From a virus: a DNA stretch of 27,592 nt. The stretch's first letter is position 1. Each line of letters starts with the position of its first letter. Under the pieces are notes generated by a model. The model saw only the letters and a program-made list of their open reading frames with translations. It searched no databases and was not told the DNA's origin. Made by a program: the position numbers and the translations under genes. Of the stretch, positions 1 through 8,910 are shown one piece after another. The DNA lies in IMG/VR virus record IMGVR_UViG_3300027763_000194, positions 1 through 27,592 of that record. One strand, written 5' to 3'.

Positions 1-884
1 GTAATTTGTCTTCTTGCATCATTCGCTCTACTGACACTGAAGATAGTATTGCTAATAAGATTAGGCTTGCTACAATTCTTGGAACTTTTCAAGCGTCGTT
101 AACAGACTTCCCTTACTTGCGTAAGATATGGCAAAAGAATACTGAAGAAGAAGCACTCTTAGGTGTGTCTATGACTGGTATCTGTGACAACACTTTGTTA
201 AATAATCCTGATGATGAATCATTACCTGCACGATTGGAGGCACTACGTGATATTGCTATCGCTACTAATGCTAAGTTTGCTAACGCTATCGGAATTAATC
301 AGAGTGTTGCTGTCACGGCGGTTAAACCCGAAGGTACCGTCAGTCAGCTATGCTCTACTGCCTCTGGTATTCATCCTCAGCATAGTAAATATTATATACG
401 TCGTGTCAGAGCTGACAACAAAGACCCTTTAACTCAGTTTATGATTCAAGCTGGTTTCGTTGCAGAGCCTTGTGTGATGAAACCTGAGTCAACTACAGTC
501 TTTAGTTTTCCTGTAGAAGTAGCTGAAGGTGGACTGTTGCGTGAAGACTTAACTGCTATTCAACACTTACGTTTGTGGTTAATCTTTCAGCGTCATTACT
601 GTGAGCATAAGCCGTCAGTCACTATCTCTGTCTTAGAGAACGAATGGATGGATGTAGGGGCGTGGACATTCAAACACTTTGATGAAGTTACTGGAGTGTC
701 TTTCCTACCAATGGATGGTGGCACTTACAAGCAAGCACCTTATGAAGAGTGTGACGAAGAGACCTACAACAGATTAAAGTTGTTGGTTCCTGATACCGTA
801 GACTGGGAGAACTTCAAAGAATATGACGATAATGTCGAAGGCGCTCAGATGTTGAGCTGCACTGCTGGAGGGTGTGAAATCTAA
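1..884 (+). CDS. Class II (adenosylcobalamin-dependent) ribonucleotide reductase, C-terminal part
   Basis: The reading frame is open from the left edge, so the N-terminal part lies outside the window; the TTG at position 6 is only an internal codon. The visible 292 residues resemble the C-terminal part of the monomeric B12-dependent ribonucleoside-triphosphate reductases, which make deoxynucleotides from ribonucleotides using an adenosylcobalamin-derived radical. Supporting segments are NLSSC at the start, LLGVSMTGICDN about 50 residues in, and a C-terminal SCTAGGCEI in which two cysteines are separated by four residues, as in the thioredoxin-reducible cysteine pair of this family. Such genes are common in aquatic phages and supply dNTPs for replication. 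It is convergent with the lysis genes and followed by a strong terminator. Class II assignment is good; the monomeric subtype is inferred. Confidence 0.82.
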   Translation, partial: NLSSCIIRSTDTEDSIANKIRLATILGTFQASLTDFPYLRKIWQKNTEEEALLGVSMTGICDNTLLNNPDDESLPARLEALRDIAIATNAKFANAIGINQSVAVTAVKPEGTVSQLCSTASGIHPQHSKYYIRRVRADNKDPLTQFMIQAGFVAEPCVMKPESTTVFSFPVEVAEGGLLREDLTAIQHLRLWLIFQRHYCEHKPSVTISVLENEWMDVGAWTFKHFDEVTGVSFLPMDGGTYKQAPYEECDEETYNRLKLLVPDTVDWENFKEYDDNVEGAQMLSCTAGGCEI

Positions 885-909
885 TTCCTTGTGTGTGGTA
901 GTACTTTAG

Positions 910-932
910 CCCCGCTTCGGCGGGGTTTTTTT
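910..932 (+). terminator. Rho-independent terminator after the ribonucleotide reductase
   Basis: A perfect 6-bp GC stem (CCCCGC / GCGGGG, 910-915 with 920-925) closes a TTCG tetraloop and is followed by seven T residues (926-932). It lies 26 bases after the reductase stop codon. No T-run follows on the minus strand, so it works for rightward transcription only and would stop it from running into the lysis genes. Confidence 0.93.
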
Positions 933-950
933 GTGTAATATACTACACAA

Positions 951-1379
951 TTATGAGTAAACTCTAGTGCCTTGTTTGTCTATAATTAGCACTTGTTTAC
1001 GAGGAGGTCTAGAAGGCATATCAGGAACGCTTATATGCGTCCATGAGTCGAATTCTCTGATGAGTTGGTCATACACTATGTCAGAAGCTATGATAGCCTG
1101 TACGACCTCATTAGGGGTCATTCCGGGGACTCTTATGTCAGCAGCAGCTCCTATACGATGTTGGCTGGTGTCTCGACTTCCAACAGAATCATTCACAGCC
1201 TTAGACCTAAATCCAGAGTTAATCATTACAGGCTTACCGCCTAGTAAAGTCTTAACCTGCTCAAGCGTAGCTGCTAACCTTGTTAAGTTAGCTATTTCAG
1301 TAGCGTTAGGAGTGTTGTCAAACTGTCTATGAGAAGTAGCAGTTAGTTCTTCTAAAGTAAAGTGTTCACTTAGATTCAT
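951..1379 (-). CDS. Endolysin, M15-type zinc peptidase
   Basis: A 142-residue protein with the metal-site pattern of phage M15 peptidases (D-Ala-D-Ala carboxypeptidase or L-Ala-D-Glu endopeptidase type): SGFRS at 55-59, SQHRIGAAAD at 72-81 giving His74 and Asp81, and WTHIS at 113-117 giving His115. These enzymes cut peptidoglycan peptides to release progeny. It has no signal peptide, so it needs a holin for access, and its start overlaps the end of the holin-like gene by 14 bases, a typical coupled lysis arrangement. It is the last gene of the leftward virion/lysis operon. The exact bond cleaved cannot be read from sequence. Confidence 0.88.
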   Translation of the reverse strand: MNLSEHFTLEELTATSHRQFDNTPNATEIANLTRLAATLEQVKTLLGGKPVMINSGFRSKAVNDSVGSRDTSQHRIGAAADIRVPGMTPNEVVQAIIASDIVYDQLIREFDSWTHISVPDMPSRPPRKQVLIIDKQGTRVYS

Positions 1380-1779
1380 CTTTTTCCTTAGCTTTCATGT
1401 CCATTATCTTCTCCAAAGTGCGACCCCCGAAATAGAAAGACATAATTAGCATACCCCATTGACCTAGCAACTGGACATACTCACCTGTGACATCAATCTT
1501 TGCAGCAGACAACCCAGCAAAGATAAAGTATCCAGCAAGAATAGCAATCAACGTCATTGGTCTTATGTTCTTAGATAGCCAAGAGTCACTATTCATGTCA
1601 GCTTGTAGTCGCTTAGTTAACTCTTGTGCTTCATTCATATCCGCTTGAATGTCAGCAAGTTTACCGTCCTGAGCTAACTTAGCTAGGTCTAACTGTGCTT
1701 GTGCTTTCTGTGCTGGGTCTGGTATTAACTTATCTACCAGTTTCATCCCTACACCAATGATGTCATCTATTCCAAACAT
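1366..1779 (-). CDS. Holin, GTA-holin-like membrane protein
   Basis: A 137-residue protein with an N-terminal amphipathic segment (FGIDDIIGVGMKLVDKLIPD), a charged helical linker (about residues 23-66), the motif DSWLSKNIRPMT, and two hydrophobic segments at about 74-93 and 101-118 followed by a basic tail. The SWLSKNIRP...FYFGGRTLEK pattern is that of the three-TM holin family first described in gene transfer agents. It would form holes in the inner membrane and release the endolysin. It sits directly upstream of the endolysin and overlaps it. The holin role rests on family resemblance and position. Confidence 0.68.
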   Translation of the reverse strand: MFGIDDIIGVGMKLVDKLIPDPAQKAQAQLDLAKLAQDGKLADIQADMNEAQELTKRLQADMNSDSWLSKNIRPMTLIAILAGYFIFAGLSAAKIDVTGEYVQLLGQWGMLIMSFYFGGRTLEKIMDMKAKEKDESK

Positions 1780-1788
1780 TACTTACTC

Positions 1789-2241
1789 CTAAAGTTTATA
1801 ACCCCAAGTACAAAACCACGCAATGACCGCAGCAAGCGCAAAACAGTAGAACTGCACTCTTCTAACCGCTTTAATGTCGTGTTGAAATTCTGCATTATTC
1901 TTTCGTTCACTATTTTCTATATCCAATTTGATTTTGAGAACTGCTTCCCATTCCTTTGCACCATGTTTTTTAACAAAGTCTATCTTTAACTTTGCTTCTT
2001 GTTCACTGATTTGTTTCTGATGTTTCCAGTGGTCAAGAGCCTTGATTAAGGCTTTCTCTTTTTTAAATTCAGCTTCACGAGCAGCTCTGCGTCTTTCGTT
2101 AGCTTTCTGTTGAGCTACGTCTATTGCATCTTTTTGTATAGCTTCAACTTGTTTTCCTAATGCTTTACCGCTTTCTCTACTAGCGTCAAGGCTACCAGTG
2201 AGTGTCTTTACTCCTTCGTTTATTCCGTAAAGGTCTGCCAT
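1789..2241 (-). CDS. Coiled-coil protein with C-terminal membrane anchor
   Basis: A 150-residue protein. Most of it is charged, Lys/Glu/Ala-rich and probably a long helix or coiled coil (about residues 30-125); the end is a single hydrophobic segment (about 130-147) followed by YKL, so it looks tail-anchored in the membrane. It lies between the ejection-protein genes and the holin, so roles in lysis control, as a spanin-like factor, or as a minor virion protein are all possible. Ordinary inner-membrane spanins carry the membrane segment at the N-terminus, which argues against a standard Rz protein. No good Shine-Dalgarno is seen before the ATG, which is unusual here. Function unknown. Confidence 0.75.
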   Translation of the reverse strand: MADLYGINEGVKTLTGSLDASRESGKALGKQVEAIQKDAIDVAQQKANERRRAAREAEFKKEKALIKALDHWKHQKQISEQEAKLKIDFVKKHGAKEWEAVLKIKLDIENSERKNNAEFQHDIKAVRRVQFYCFALAAVIAWFCTWGYKL

Positions 2242-2255
2242 AATTATTCATTGTG

Positions 2256-2285
2256 TGTATAGTGTGTATTTTTATTGATTTTCAG
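2256..2285 (-). promoter_or_regulatory. Weak candidate promoter before the lysis cassette
   Basis: On the minus strand CTGAAA (4 of 6 matches to the -35 box) is followed after 18 bases by TATACA (close to TATAAT), just upstream of the coiled-coil gene. It could boost lysis gene expression, but the -35 lies in the end of the upstream coding sequence and the match is modest. Confidence 0.25.
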
Positions 2286-3771
2286 GAGGGTTTAACGCAC
2301 CGCCTAATAAACCACGATAGGCAAGATTTGGAGCAGGTGCTTGAGCGCCAGCAGCAAGTTGACCAACTGCAGATTGTGCAGCTTGGCGACGTAATGCACT
2401 TTGTAGTAAGTCAGCAGATAAACCAGCACCTGACATTGCTAATGCACCAGTTGGAGATTGAGTATATAAAGCAGCTCCACCAGCAGCAGCTAATTGTGAA
2501 CGTAATGGACTAAACCTTGCTATTAAACTTAGAACCGAATCAAAAGGACCACCTTTAGCTACGGACTTAATGATGTTCTGTTCAGTAGTTGTAAACGCTC
2601 TCATTTTGTCTTTATTAGCAGCAAGATTAATAAAGCCACGTCGAATCAATTCACTCTCAGATGCTTTAGGGTCTAATTTTTTAACTTCGGCAACATTCAA
2701 AGCATCTTCTAGTGTTTGCGCTCTGTTGGCATTTCTCCAGTCCTTACGAGCAGACATGATGTCTTTGACAGCTTTATTAATACCATCTTTACCAGCAATA
2801 ATGTCTTTACCTGTAATGTTACTAATGTAATCATCTACTTTGGAAACAGCAACACCGCCTAAACGCTGTACATCCGCATTATTACTTCCTTTTAAGTCGT
2901 TTAACATTGCTCTCATTTTATCTAAAGAACTAAATGGAAGTTCAGTATTGTTACCTAATACACGAGCCATCTCAGTTAAACGAGCAGTTACTTCTTTTGC
3001 TGAATCTGTACCGGGAACCATACGAGCATCATCAAGGGCAGTACTGATTTCTTTAAACATACCTTGTACGCTTGTTGGTTTCAAGGTAATGCCAGCATCT
3101 TCGACTGCTTGATAAGATTGAACAGCTTTTTCTTTAACTTGAGCAATGGTTTCTCTTGGACGATATTTATAATCAATTCCTTTACCTGTTGCTGAAGCAG
3201 CTATAGTACCAGTAAGAATACCTGCAATAGTTGCTGCAGTATCGCTACCTGTTATTTCTTTAACAACTTCAGCAGTTGGTTGTGCAACAAGACCTGCAGC
3301 AGCAGAAGCAGGAACTTGACGAATTAAGTCAGACGCAAGAGCAGGGATATTAGGAGCTAACTTAGCCATTCCTGCAGTGCTTGCCATTGCTTGTGTACCT
3401 GACTGAACAGCTCGTTCTAAAGCATTTTCAGGAACAGGGATGCCAGCTTGTGTCAGCATTTGACTCTGTGCTTGAGCAGCAGAAGGCATACGACTCTCTG
3501 AACCAAGTGCCTGTGCGCCTAAGTTATAACCGCCTCTAATTGCTTCTAATATCATTGTGGCAGGTGAAGTAAAGGCTTCATAACCAGCACGAGCAGTTAG
3601 TCCAATCTGACGACCAAACTCATCTACCATTGAACGCTGTTTTGGTGCAGTAGCAACAGGAGCAGCCTGTGTCGGAGCTTGTGCTGTTCCACCAGCTAAT
3701 TCTTCTAAATCTGCATCAGATAACGCAGTAGCAGAGTTGTAAGTTACACCATTGATGGTATATTTTGGCAT
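2272..3771 (-). CDS. Putative internal virion (DNA ejection) protein, third of three
   Basis: A 499-residue Ala/Gln-rich protein with a short N-terminal region MPKYTINGVTYNSATALSDA, glycine/alanine-rich weakly hydrophobic stretches near residues 160-195 and 410-450, and a helical middle. It follows two other alanine-rich genes and occupies the place of T7 gene 16, the last ejection protein. Such proteins are packaged in the head and enter the host envelope ahead of the DNA. No lytic transglycosylase motif is evident and it is far shorter than T7 gp16 (about 1,300 residues). The role is inferred from composition and gene order. Confidence 0.6.
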   Translation of the reverse strand: MPKYTINGVTYNSATALSDADLEELAGGTAQAPTQAAPVATAPKQRSMVDEFGRQIGLTARAGYEAFTSPATMILEAIRGGYNLGAQALGSESRMPSAAQAQSQMLTQAGIPVPENALERAVQSGTQAMASTAGMAKLAPNIPALASDLIRQVPASAAAGLVAQPTAEVVKEITGSDTAATIAGILTGTIAASATGKGIDYKYRPRETIAQVKEKAVQSYQAVEDAGITLKPTSVQGMFKEISTALDDARMVPGTDSAKEVTARLTEMARVLGNNTELPFSSLDKMRAMLNDLKGSNNADVQRLGGVAVSKVDDYISNITGKDIIAGKDGINKAVKDIMSARKDWRNANRAQTLEDALNVAEVKKLDPKASESELIRRGFINLAANKDKMRAFTTTEQNIIKSVAKGGPFDSVLSLIARFSPLRSQLAAAGGAALYTQSPTGALAMSGAGLSADLLQSALRRQAAQSAVGQLAAGAQAPAPNLAYRGLLGGALNPPENQ

Positions 3772-3773
3772 TA

Positions 3774-4895
3774 TTAATCCTCAATAGTTACAACAAGACC
3801 AGACGCAAGTGTACGAGTTTTCTTTGCACCAGAAGATTGTTTTGGTGCTTGACCTCCGAACAAAGGTTCTACATTCTGTGAAGTACGTCGTTGGTCAATC
3901 CTAGTCGATGTGCGTTCTTTAGCTTTTACAATAGCGTCGTTGTAACGCTTTAAGGCTTGTAATGAAGCCTCTGAATCGTTTCGACCATAAGCAGCTACCA
4001 AAGCATTAGCAAAACGCAATACGTCCTTATCGGTCTGTACACCCTTCTCAGCACTAACTTGTAAGTTAACGGCTGTATCAACTGCAGACTTCAGTGCTTC
4101 ATAAGCACGACTTTCATCAGTAGAGTTACCTACAGCGTTTTGTGCCATGTACTTAGCATTATTAACAGGACTTAGATTTAACTTGCGAACACCTTTTGCA
4201 TCTGGTGTTAAGTTTAGAATTGAAGGACCCAACGCTTCAGACTGAGCTGTGTAAGTGTCAATAGCTTCCAAATCTTTGTCTTCACTCTTTTGAAGACTTG
4301 CTCCTAAAGGTTTAGACGGAGCAGCGCCTTTAGTTGCAGCAATCTCTGCCCTACGAAGTTTAGCATCTTGTGAACGCTGTAGAACTTGTAGAATCTTATC
4401 AGGAGAACCATACTTTGTTACTATTGTAATAACATCTTGTTCTGTTGCAGTAGGAGGTAAAGCCGATAACTCAGCACGAAGTTTCTCTTCATTAGCAGCA
4501 GATAATTCAGCTTTACTAATCTCTGCACGAGTCTTCTGTAGACCTAAACCACTCTTCTCCATCTCGTCTGCCTTTGCTGCAGCCAGCATAGATTCATTAG
4601 GAGCAAAAGGTTGCAAAGCACGACCAAAATCTCTAATGCCTTGTGGAGATGTTAAATCAAACTGTGAAGACAGTTGTTTAATCTTAGATACTTTTTCTAA
4701 TTCAGGGTCTCCACCAAGTAAACCAGACACACCACGAGCCAGTCCAGCACCGCCTTGATAGATAGACATCTTAGCTTGCTGTAAAGGCTCAAGATTTGCA
4801 TAACGAAAAGCGTTAGCTGCGTCCGTTGCTTGACGCTGACGCATCAGTTGTTCTGGGTCTACACCAAATAAACCGCCTACAATATTATCTGCCAT
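3774..4895 (-). CDS. Putative internal virion (DNA ejection) protein, second of three
   Basis: A 373-residue, mostly helical protein with many Ala, Gln and Lys residues, a glycine-rich patch near residue 50 (GGAGLARGVSGLLGGD), and a long helical middle (about 110-190). It lies two bases from its neighbours on both sides, in the place of T7 gene 15. The role is inferred from order and composition; I recognise no catalytic motif. Confidence 0.58.
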   Translation of the reverse strand: MADNIVGGLFGVDPEQLMRQRQATDAANAFRYANLEPLQQAKMSIYQGGAGLARGVSGLLGGDPELEKVSKIKQLSSQFDLTSPQGIRDFGRALQPFAPNESMLAAAKADEMEKSGLGLQKTRAEISKAELSAANEEKLRAELSALPPTATEQDVITIVTKYGSPDKILQVLQRSQDAKLRRAEIAATKGAAPSKPLGASLQKSEDKDLEAIDTYTAQSEALGPSILNLTPDAKGVRKLNLSPVNNAKYMAQNAVGNSTDESRAYEALKSAVDTAVNLQVSAEKGVQTDKDVLRFANALVAAYGRNDSEASLQALKRYNDAIVKAKERTSTRIDQRRTSQNVEPLFGGQAPKQSSGAKKTRTLASGLVVTIED

Positions 4896-4897
4896 AA

Positions 4898-5905
4898 TTA
4901 AAATGCTCCTGAAGCCCAGTTAGATGTAGGCATTGTGTTAATATCGACATTACGATTAGTTCCGCTACTAAACAAATTATTAAACCAACTGCTTCCAGCC
5001 CCTCCACCACCACCCATTGCAGAACCAGCACCGCTAAGTGCTGTACCAAGTGGACTATAGCCTTGATACTGACTATAGGCGTTAGCTGCAGCAGCTTGTG
5101 GTTGTAGATAGAGTTGACCTGCTCTTGCACCTGCTTGAGCGTATTGATTTGCCAAGTCTTGAGACAACAAGAAAGGTTGTTGTCCTAGCTTTTCTGTAGT
5201 TCCTAACAACTCTAACTGAGCGCCTAAAGGCTTGTAACCAGCGGTTGTTAATGTAGGTACTTGACCTAACAATTCACCACCAGTACCAAACAGACCAGCA
5301 CCAAACTTAGCTCTAGCCATGCCAGCTTCATCAGCTCTAGCAGCAAGTTCTAAGTCTTGACGAGATTGAGCATTAAACAACGCTTGTGCTAATGGGTTGG
5401 AAGGAGCGCCACCAGTGCCTGTTTGTACACCTAGACCGCCTGTACCACGACCAAAGTTAGTTGTTTGTAATCGAGCTAAATCGGCTGTTCTTGACGGAGC
5501 TAACAAAGCCTGTTGGCTTGTCATGTAGTCTTGAGCAGCTTGCTGTGGCGAAGTTGCTAAGTACTGTTGCCCTAAGTTAAATAAAGACTGTGCGCCACCC
5601 ATAATAGGTTGTGCAGCAGCTCCTATTTGAGTAGGGTCGTATTGACCAGTAGCTCCAAAGAGTTTATTCTGAATAGCTTGTAGCTGTGGTGATAGTTGGT
5701 AGCTTCCTCTTCCGTCAGCAAATGTAGACGTACCGAAGTTAGTTGTCATCCCATAAGGATTAAACTGAGCCATTGCAGAGGCTTTATCTGCAGCAGCTCG
5801 TAATGCTTCAGCTTGTCCTTTTGCAGCGTCTGCTGCTTTAGAACCTGAAATTAATCCGCCAGCTACTCCTAGTACTGGACCTGCTAGTGCCGCTGCTCCA
5901 CCCAT
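4898..5905 (-). CDS. Putative internal virion (DNA ejection) protein, first of three
   Basis: A 335-residue protein that begins with a Gly/Ala-rich hydrophobic segment (GGAAALAGPVLGVAGGLISG), then an Ala-rich helix, and ends in a glycine-rich segment (GTALSGAGSAMGGGGGAG). An N-terminal Gly/Ala hydrophobic patch is typical of small podovirus ejection proteins (T7 gp14 position) that insert in the outer membrane. Its start shares one base with the stop of the upstream gene. The role is inferred from order and composition. Confidence 0.58.
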   Translation of the reverse strand: MGGAAALAGPVLGVAGGLISGSKAADAAKGQAEALRAAADKASAMAQFNPYGMTTNFGTSTFADGRGSYQLSPQLQAIQNKLFGATGQYDPTQIGAAAQPIMGGAQSLFNLGQQYLATSPQQAAQDYMTSQQALLAPSRTADLARLQTTNFGRGTGGLGVQTGTGGAPSNPLAQALFNAQSRQDLELAARADEAGMARAKFGAGLFGTGGELLGQVPTLTTAGYKPLGAQLELLGTTEKLGQQPFLLSQDLANQYAQAGARAGQLYLQPQAAAANAYSQYQGYSPLGTALSGAGSAMGGGGGAGSSWFNNLFSSGTNRNVDINTMPTSNWASGAF

Positions 5906-6198
5906 TATAGACTCCTACTATATATGTGATACATTTGTTTATCCTGACCTATGAAATCTTCTTTAAATTCAAACCCAATTGATTTACCAAACTTAACTAA
6001 TTTTTTATTGTCCTCAGAAGCAAAAGCTACTAAAGGGACAGATACTAAGTGTTGTAATAAATTTAAATCTTCTAAATACTTTGTCTTAACTGTTGGTGTC
6101 CATTTACGAACATCTGTATGAAACCATATTAAATCCGCATGAAGCTCTAACAACATTGTGTAGTCTTCACGAATGACGACAGGTACTTTAAAACTCAA
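5905..6198 (-). CDS. GNAT-like small protein in the T7 gp13 position
   Basis: A 97-residue protein with MLLELHADLIWFHTDVRKW near the N-terminus and LVKFGKSIGFEFKEDFIGQ near the C-terminus, the latter like the last helix and strand of GNAT acetyltransferases, where the helix precedes a GF turn. It is shorter than a full GNAT domain and no acetyl-CoA binding loop is seen, so enzymatic activity is doubtful. The place between nozzle/fibre genes and the first ejection protein matches T7 gene 13, whose product is needed for correct internal virion assembly. That functional parallel is inferred from synteny. Confidence 0.5.
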   Translation of the reverse strand: MSFKVPVVIREDYTMLLELHADLIWFHTDVRKWTPTVKTKYLEDLNLLQHLVSVPLVAFASEDNKKLVKFGKSIGFEFKEDFIGQDKQMYHIYSRSL

Positions 6199-6501
6199 TT
6201 AGAACCCTGCTGGTTTAGGATACTTTGCTTTAACTGCTAAGCAAGCAGTACGATACTCTTCTAATGCTTCTGTATCATTCTTAACCCAAGCATCTACAAA
6301 TTGTCCTAACTCTGGATAAGCTGTCAGTCTTTGACGAACATAATCCATTGCAGCAATCTCTGCTTCTCTAGCAGCTTCAAAGTTTTGTTTACCAATTACT
6401 TCAGCTTCTAGTTTAGTAATCTCTACTAAGCCTGATGAAACTGTTTGTGTACTATCAAAACCGTATATTTTATTGTCAGCGTCTTTATAATATTTCATCA
6501 T
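6199..6501 (-). CDS. Tail-fibre assembly-like protein
   Basis: A 100-residue protein starting MKYYKDADNKIYGFDSTQ, a pattern typical of small proteins encoded directly after tail fibres, with a helical middle and a final segment rich in Tyr, Lys and Pro. It lies one base from its upstream GNAT-like neighbour and is preceded by the 257-residue fibre-tip gene, whose TAA overlaps the AAGGA ribosome site used here. Two consecutive ATG codons are present and the second has the better spacing. A chaperone role in fibre folding or attachment is likely but inferred. Confidence 0.55.
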   Translation of the reverse strand: MMKYYKDADNKIYGFDSTQTVSSGLVEITKLEAEVIGKQNFEAAREAEIAAMDYVRQRLTAYPELGQFVDAWVKNDTEALEEYRTACLAVKAKYPKPAGF

Positions 6502-6507
6502 CTATCC

Positions 6508-7281
6508 TTAATATAACTCTCTCCAGAAATCAACACTTTGACCACTGTCTAATTGATAAGTCTTTCCCGGAGGAACAATAACAAAGCCACCACCAAAAGC
6601 ACCGCAGCCATTCCATTGCCAGTTAAAGTTAGAGATAGACACACTATCTACAATAAAATTAATAGATGAATTTGTGGCACAAGTTGTTCTTGCTGACACA
6701 GCTATAGGGTAACTACGAGAGTTAGTGTATTGAGTATTAAAACTACGAGTGCTTGTAACGTTGTTCCACACTTCTCCGTTTAAACCTAAACCTGAGACTG
6801 TAGTGGCTGCTGCGGATGTCCATGTAGTTCCATTAGACTTCAAAATATTACCAGAAGTTCCCGGAGCTACTGTCTGTAACGCAGAAGTTCCGTTACCTAA
6901 TAACACTGCATTAGCAGACAAAGTAGAAGCACCTGTACCGCCATCAGCAACCGCTAAATCAGTAATACCAACAATAGTTCCACCAGTAATATCAACAGCA
7001 GTCTTCGCTTGTGTAGACATATTACCTAAAGCTAGTGTGTCAATTGCTGCTTTAACAAAAGCAGTATTAGCAAGCTGAGTCGTATTAGTGCCTGAACCCG
7101 CTGTAGGAGCTGCAGGAGTGCCTGTGAATGTTGGGCTATTGATGTTTGATTTAGAGGCAATTGCTGAAGAGATAGCTGTAAACTCGGTATCAATCTCTGT
7201 ACCTTTAACAATCTTTCCAGCGTTTCCTGTAGGAAGTCCGTCTTTAGCGGTAAAATTCGTTGCTTTACTATAATCTGCCAT
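6508..7281 (-). CDS. Tail fibre / receptor-binding protein
   Basis: A 257-residue protein. Residues about 1-45 are a short attachment region; SPTFTGTPAAPTAGSGTNTT followed by QLANTAFVKAAID is the classical phage tail-fibre repeat; GTGASTLSANAVLLGNGTSA and ILKSNGTTWTSA are common fibre-shaft motifs. The C-terminal part, about 160-257, contains aromatic and Gly-rich segments (NFNWQWNGCGAFGGGFVIVP) and probably forms the receptor-contacting tip. It is followed by a fibre-assembly-like gene and lies apart from the main fibre module at 10.8-14.5 kb, so this phage encodes at least two fibre loci. Confidence 0.78.
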   Translation of the reverse strand: MADYSKATNFTAKDGLPTGNAGKIVKGTEIDTEFTAISSAIASKSNINSPTFTGTPAAPTAGSGTNTTQLANTAFVKAAIDTLALGNMSTQAKTAVDITGGTIVGITDLAVADGGTGASTLSANAVLLGNGTSALQTVAPGTSGNILKSNGTTWTSAAATTVSGLGLNGEVWNNVTSTRSFNTQYTNSRSYPIAVSARTTCATNSSINFIVDSVSISNFNWQWNGCGAFGGGFVIVPPGKTYQLDSGQSVDFWRELY

Positions 7282-7290
7282 ATCGTATCC

Positions 7291-8910
7291 TTAAACTAAT
7301 GTTTTACCTGCTTTAACTGCTACGTCAATCTTTTGAATTGACATAGGGTTTCCATTGATGTCTGCTTCTAAACCAAGTTGCATAATTGTTCCTGAACCAC
7401 CAGCATTTACAGAGAATCTATCTAATACAATGCCTGAAGAGTATTCAGCAATATTGTATTCACCAATGTTGTATTCGTAGACAACAGCGGTGTCTAGAAC
7501 GTAAGTAGTAGCGTTATAACTTTCAGTGTAATCAAATCCCCACTTAACTGCTACAGATTGGTTTGTACCACCAATAAGAACCCAGCCAATCTTCTTTAAA
7601 ATCTTTAGCTTTGTAGAAGCATCAAAATCAAAATAGTTAGTGTAGTACTGTAAGCGATAAGTGGAACCATTATCTGAAAAACCAAAATACTTACCAATGT
7701 AAGATGTTTTACCAATCAATAGTTCTTTAGCTTGTGTAATACAAAAAGACTTAGGTTCTAAGTTGTCCCAAACAGTTACTCTAGCTGAACCATCTTCTAG
7801 ACGGGAACGAGTATCAAAACAATAAACAAACTTAGTAGTAGGTAAAGACAATAAATAAATAGCGTCTCTCTCGTGATAAATACTTTTAATCTTACCTAAA
7901 TCCGCTTCAGAGAATACGTTAGCCATTAAATCATCACGAACATTCTTAGAAATATCGTTCATTGGAAGCGATTTTTCTTGAATTACACGAGCAAGGCTAC
8001 GAACACCTGAATTAGACAAGAACACTAAGTCTGTTCCAATGTTTTGAATTGAGTCTCTTGACAGACAACCAACATTATAAATAATGTCTTGTAAAACTAA
8101 TGCACCTGTATCAATCGGATTAGCGTAGATAGCAATGTTATTACGACCAAAGATAACTAAGAATCCATTGTGTGCAGCAAGAGCAACCACATTATCAGCG
8201 TTAGGAAATACTTCTTGTAGGTTTAAATAACCTGCAGAACCTGTTGTAAAGTCTGTACCACGCAATAGGTCACTAAAATAGACAGTCTGTGTGTCGCCAG
8301 TAATGTTACCTACCCAGATACGTCCATAAGCAGACAATACAGTGTTAGGTTTAAAACTAGCAGTAGTGTGGTTTGCTGGTAGTGTACCAATATCACCTAC
8401 TTGCTGAAATCCAAAAGTACCTGAATCATGAGCATGTCCTGAACCACCTGATGTAGGTAACTCATGCCACACCAACATAGGATGTGCAGCCTGTGCTAAA
8501 TACGCATGAGGCTGAAAGTCGTTTACATCACCATAAGGCATCGCAGCCATCTGCCAGTTATTAGCAGTAATTGTGTAAGTAGCGTTACCTGAGTTAGTTG
8601 CGTTACGAACTAGCTTCTGTGTTAATGTTGCACGACCAGTAAATAACTTATTGTTACCAGCAGAGATGATAGTGTTGTCACCGCCATCAACTACTTCCAT
8701 CATGGCTTCAATGGGATTAGAACCTAAATCTGCATTGGTAGCATTTAAAGGTGTCCAACCACGTCTAGCACCAATACGACCATATCTATCAATAACACAG
8801 TTCTGTGCTTTAAGTGCAAACCCAGAAGCTAAAGTAATACTTGATTCTTGGAGGTTTAGTCCATAGAATCCCGGAGCAGCAATGGAGGAGGTCTGTAACT
8901 GTCCAGCCAT
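7291..8910 (-). CDS. Tail nozzle (T7 gp12-like tail tubular protein B)
   Basis: A 539-residue protein rich in beta-strand and aromatic residues. The N-terminal SSITLASGFALKAQNCVIDR followed by YGRIGARRGW is typical of phage nozzle/stabilisation proteins, and the rest shows the repeated strand pattern of a beta-propeller-type fold (segments such as AYGRIWVGN, NGFLVIFGRNNIAIY). Nozzle proteins cap the short tail below the adaptor and hold the DNA until infection. The gene follows the adaptor gene with a one-base overlap, as in T7 (genes 11 and 12). Confidence 0.72.
   Translation of the reverse strand: MAGQLQTSSIAAPGFYGLNLQESSITLASGFALKAQNCVIDRYGRIGARRGWTPLNATNADLGSNPIEAMMEVVDGGDNTIISAGNNKLFTGRATLTQKLVRNATNSGNATYTITANNWQMAAMPYGDVNDFQPHAYLAQAAHPMLVWHELPTSGGSGHAHDSGTFGFQQVGDIGTLPANHTTASFKPNTVLSAYGRIWVGNITGDTQTVYFSDLLRGTDFTTGSAGYLNLQEVFPNADNVVALAAHNGFLVIFGRNNIAIYANPIDTGALVLQDIIYNVGCLSRDSIQNIGTDLVFLSNSGVRSLARVIQEKSLPMNDISKNVRDDLMANVFSEADLGKIKSIYHERDAIYLLSLPTTKFVYCFDTRSRLEDGSARVTVWDNLEPKSFCITQAKELLIGKTSYIGKYFGFSDNGSTYRLQYYTNYFDFDASTKLKILKKIGWVLIGGTNQSVAVKWGFDYTESYNATTYVLDTAVVYEYNIGEYNIAEYSSGIVLDRFSVNAGGSGTIMQLGLEADINGNPMSIQKIDVAVKAGKTLV

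Noticed and set aside
967-1332. 121-codon plus-strand frame opposite the endolysin
   Set aside because: It has no ribosome site or recognisable domain and lies antisense to a gene with clear catalytic motifs.
4885-5130. 81-codon frame overlapping the first ejection protein
   Set aside because: Leu/Val/His-rich shadow without start signal, and it overlaps the coupled start of the real gene.
6749-7078. 109-codon plus-strand frame opposite the fibre-tip gene
   Set aside because: Shadow of a Thr/Ala-rich fibre; no ribosome site or domain.
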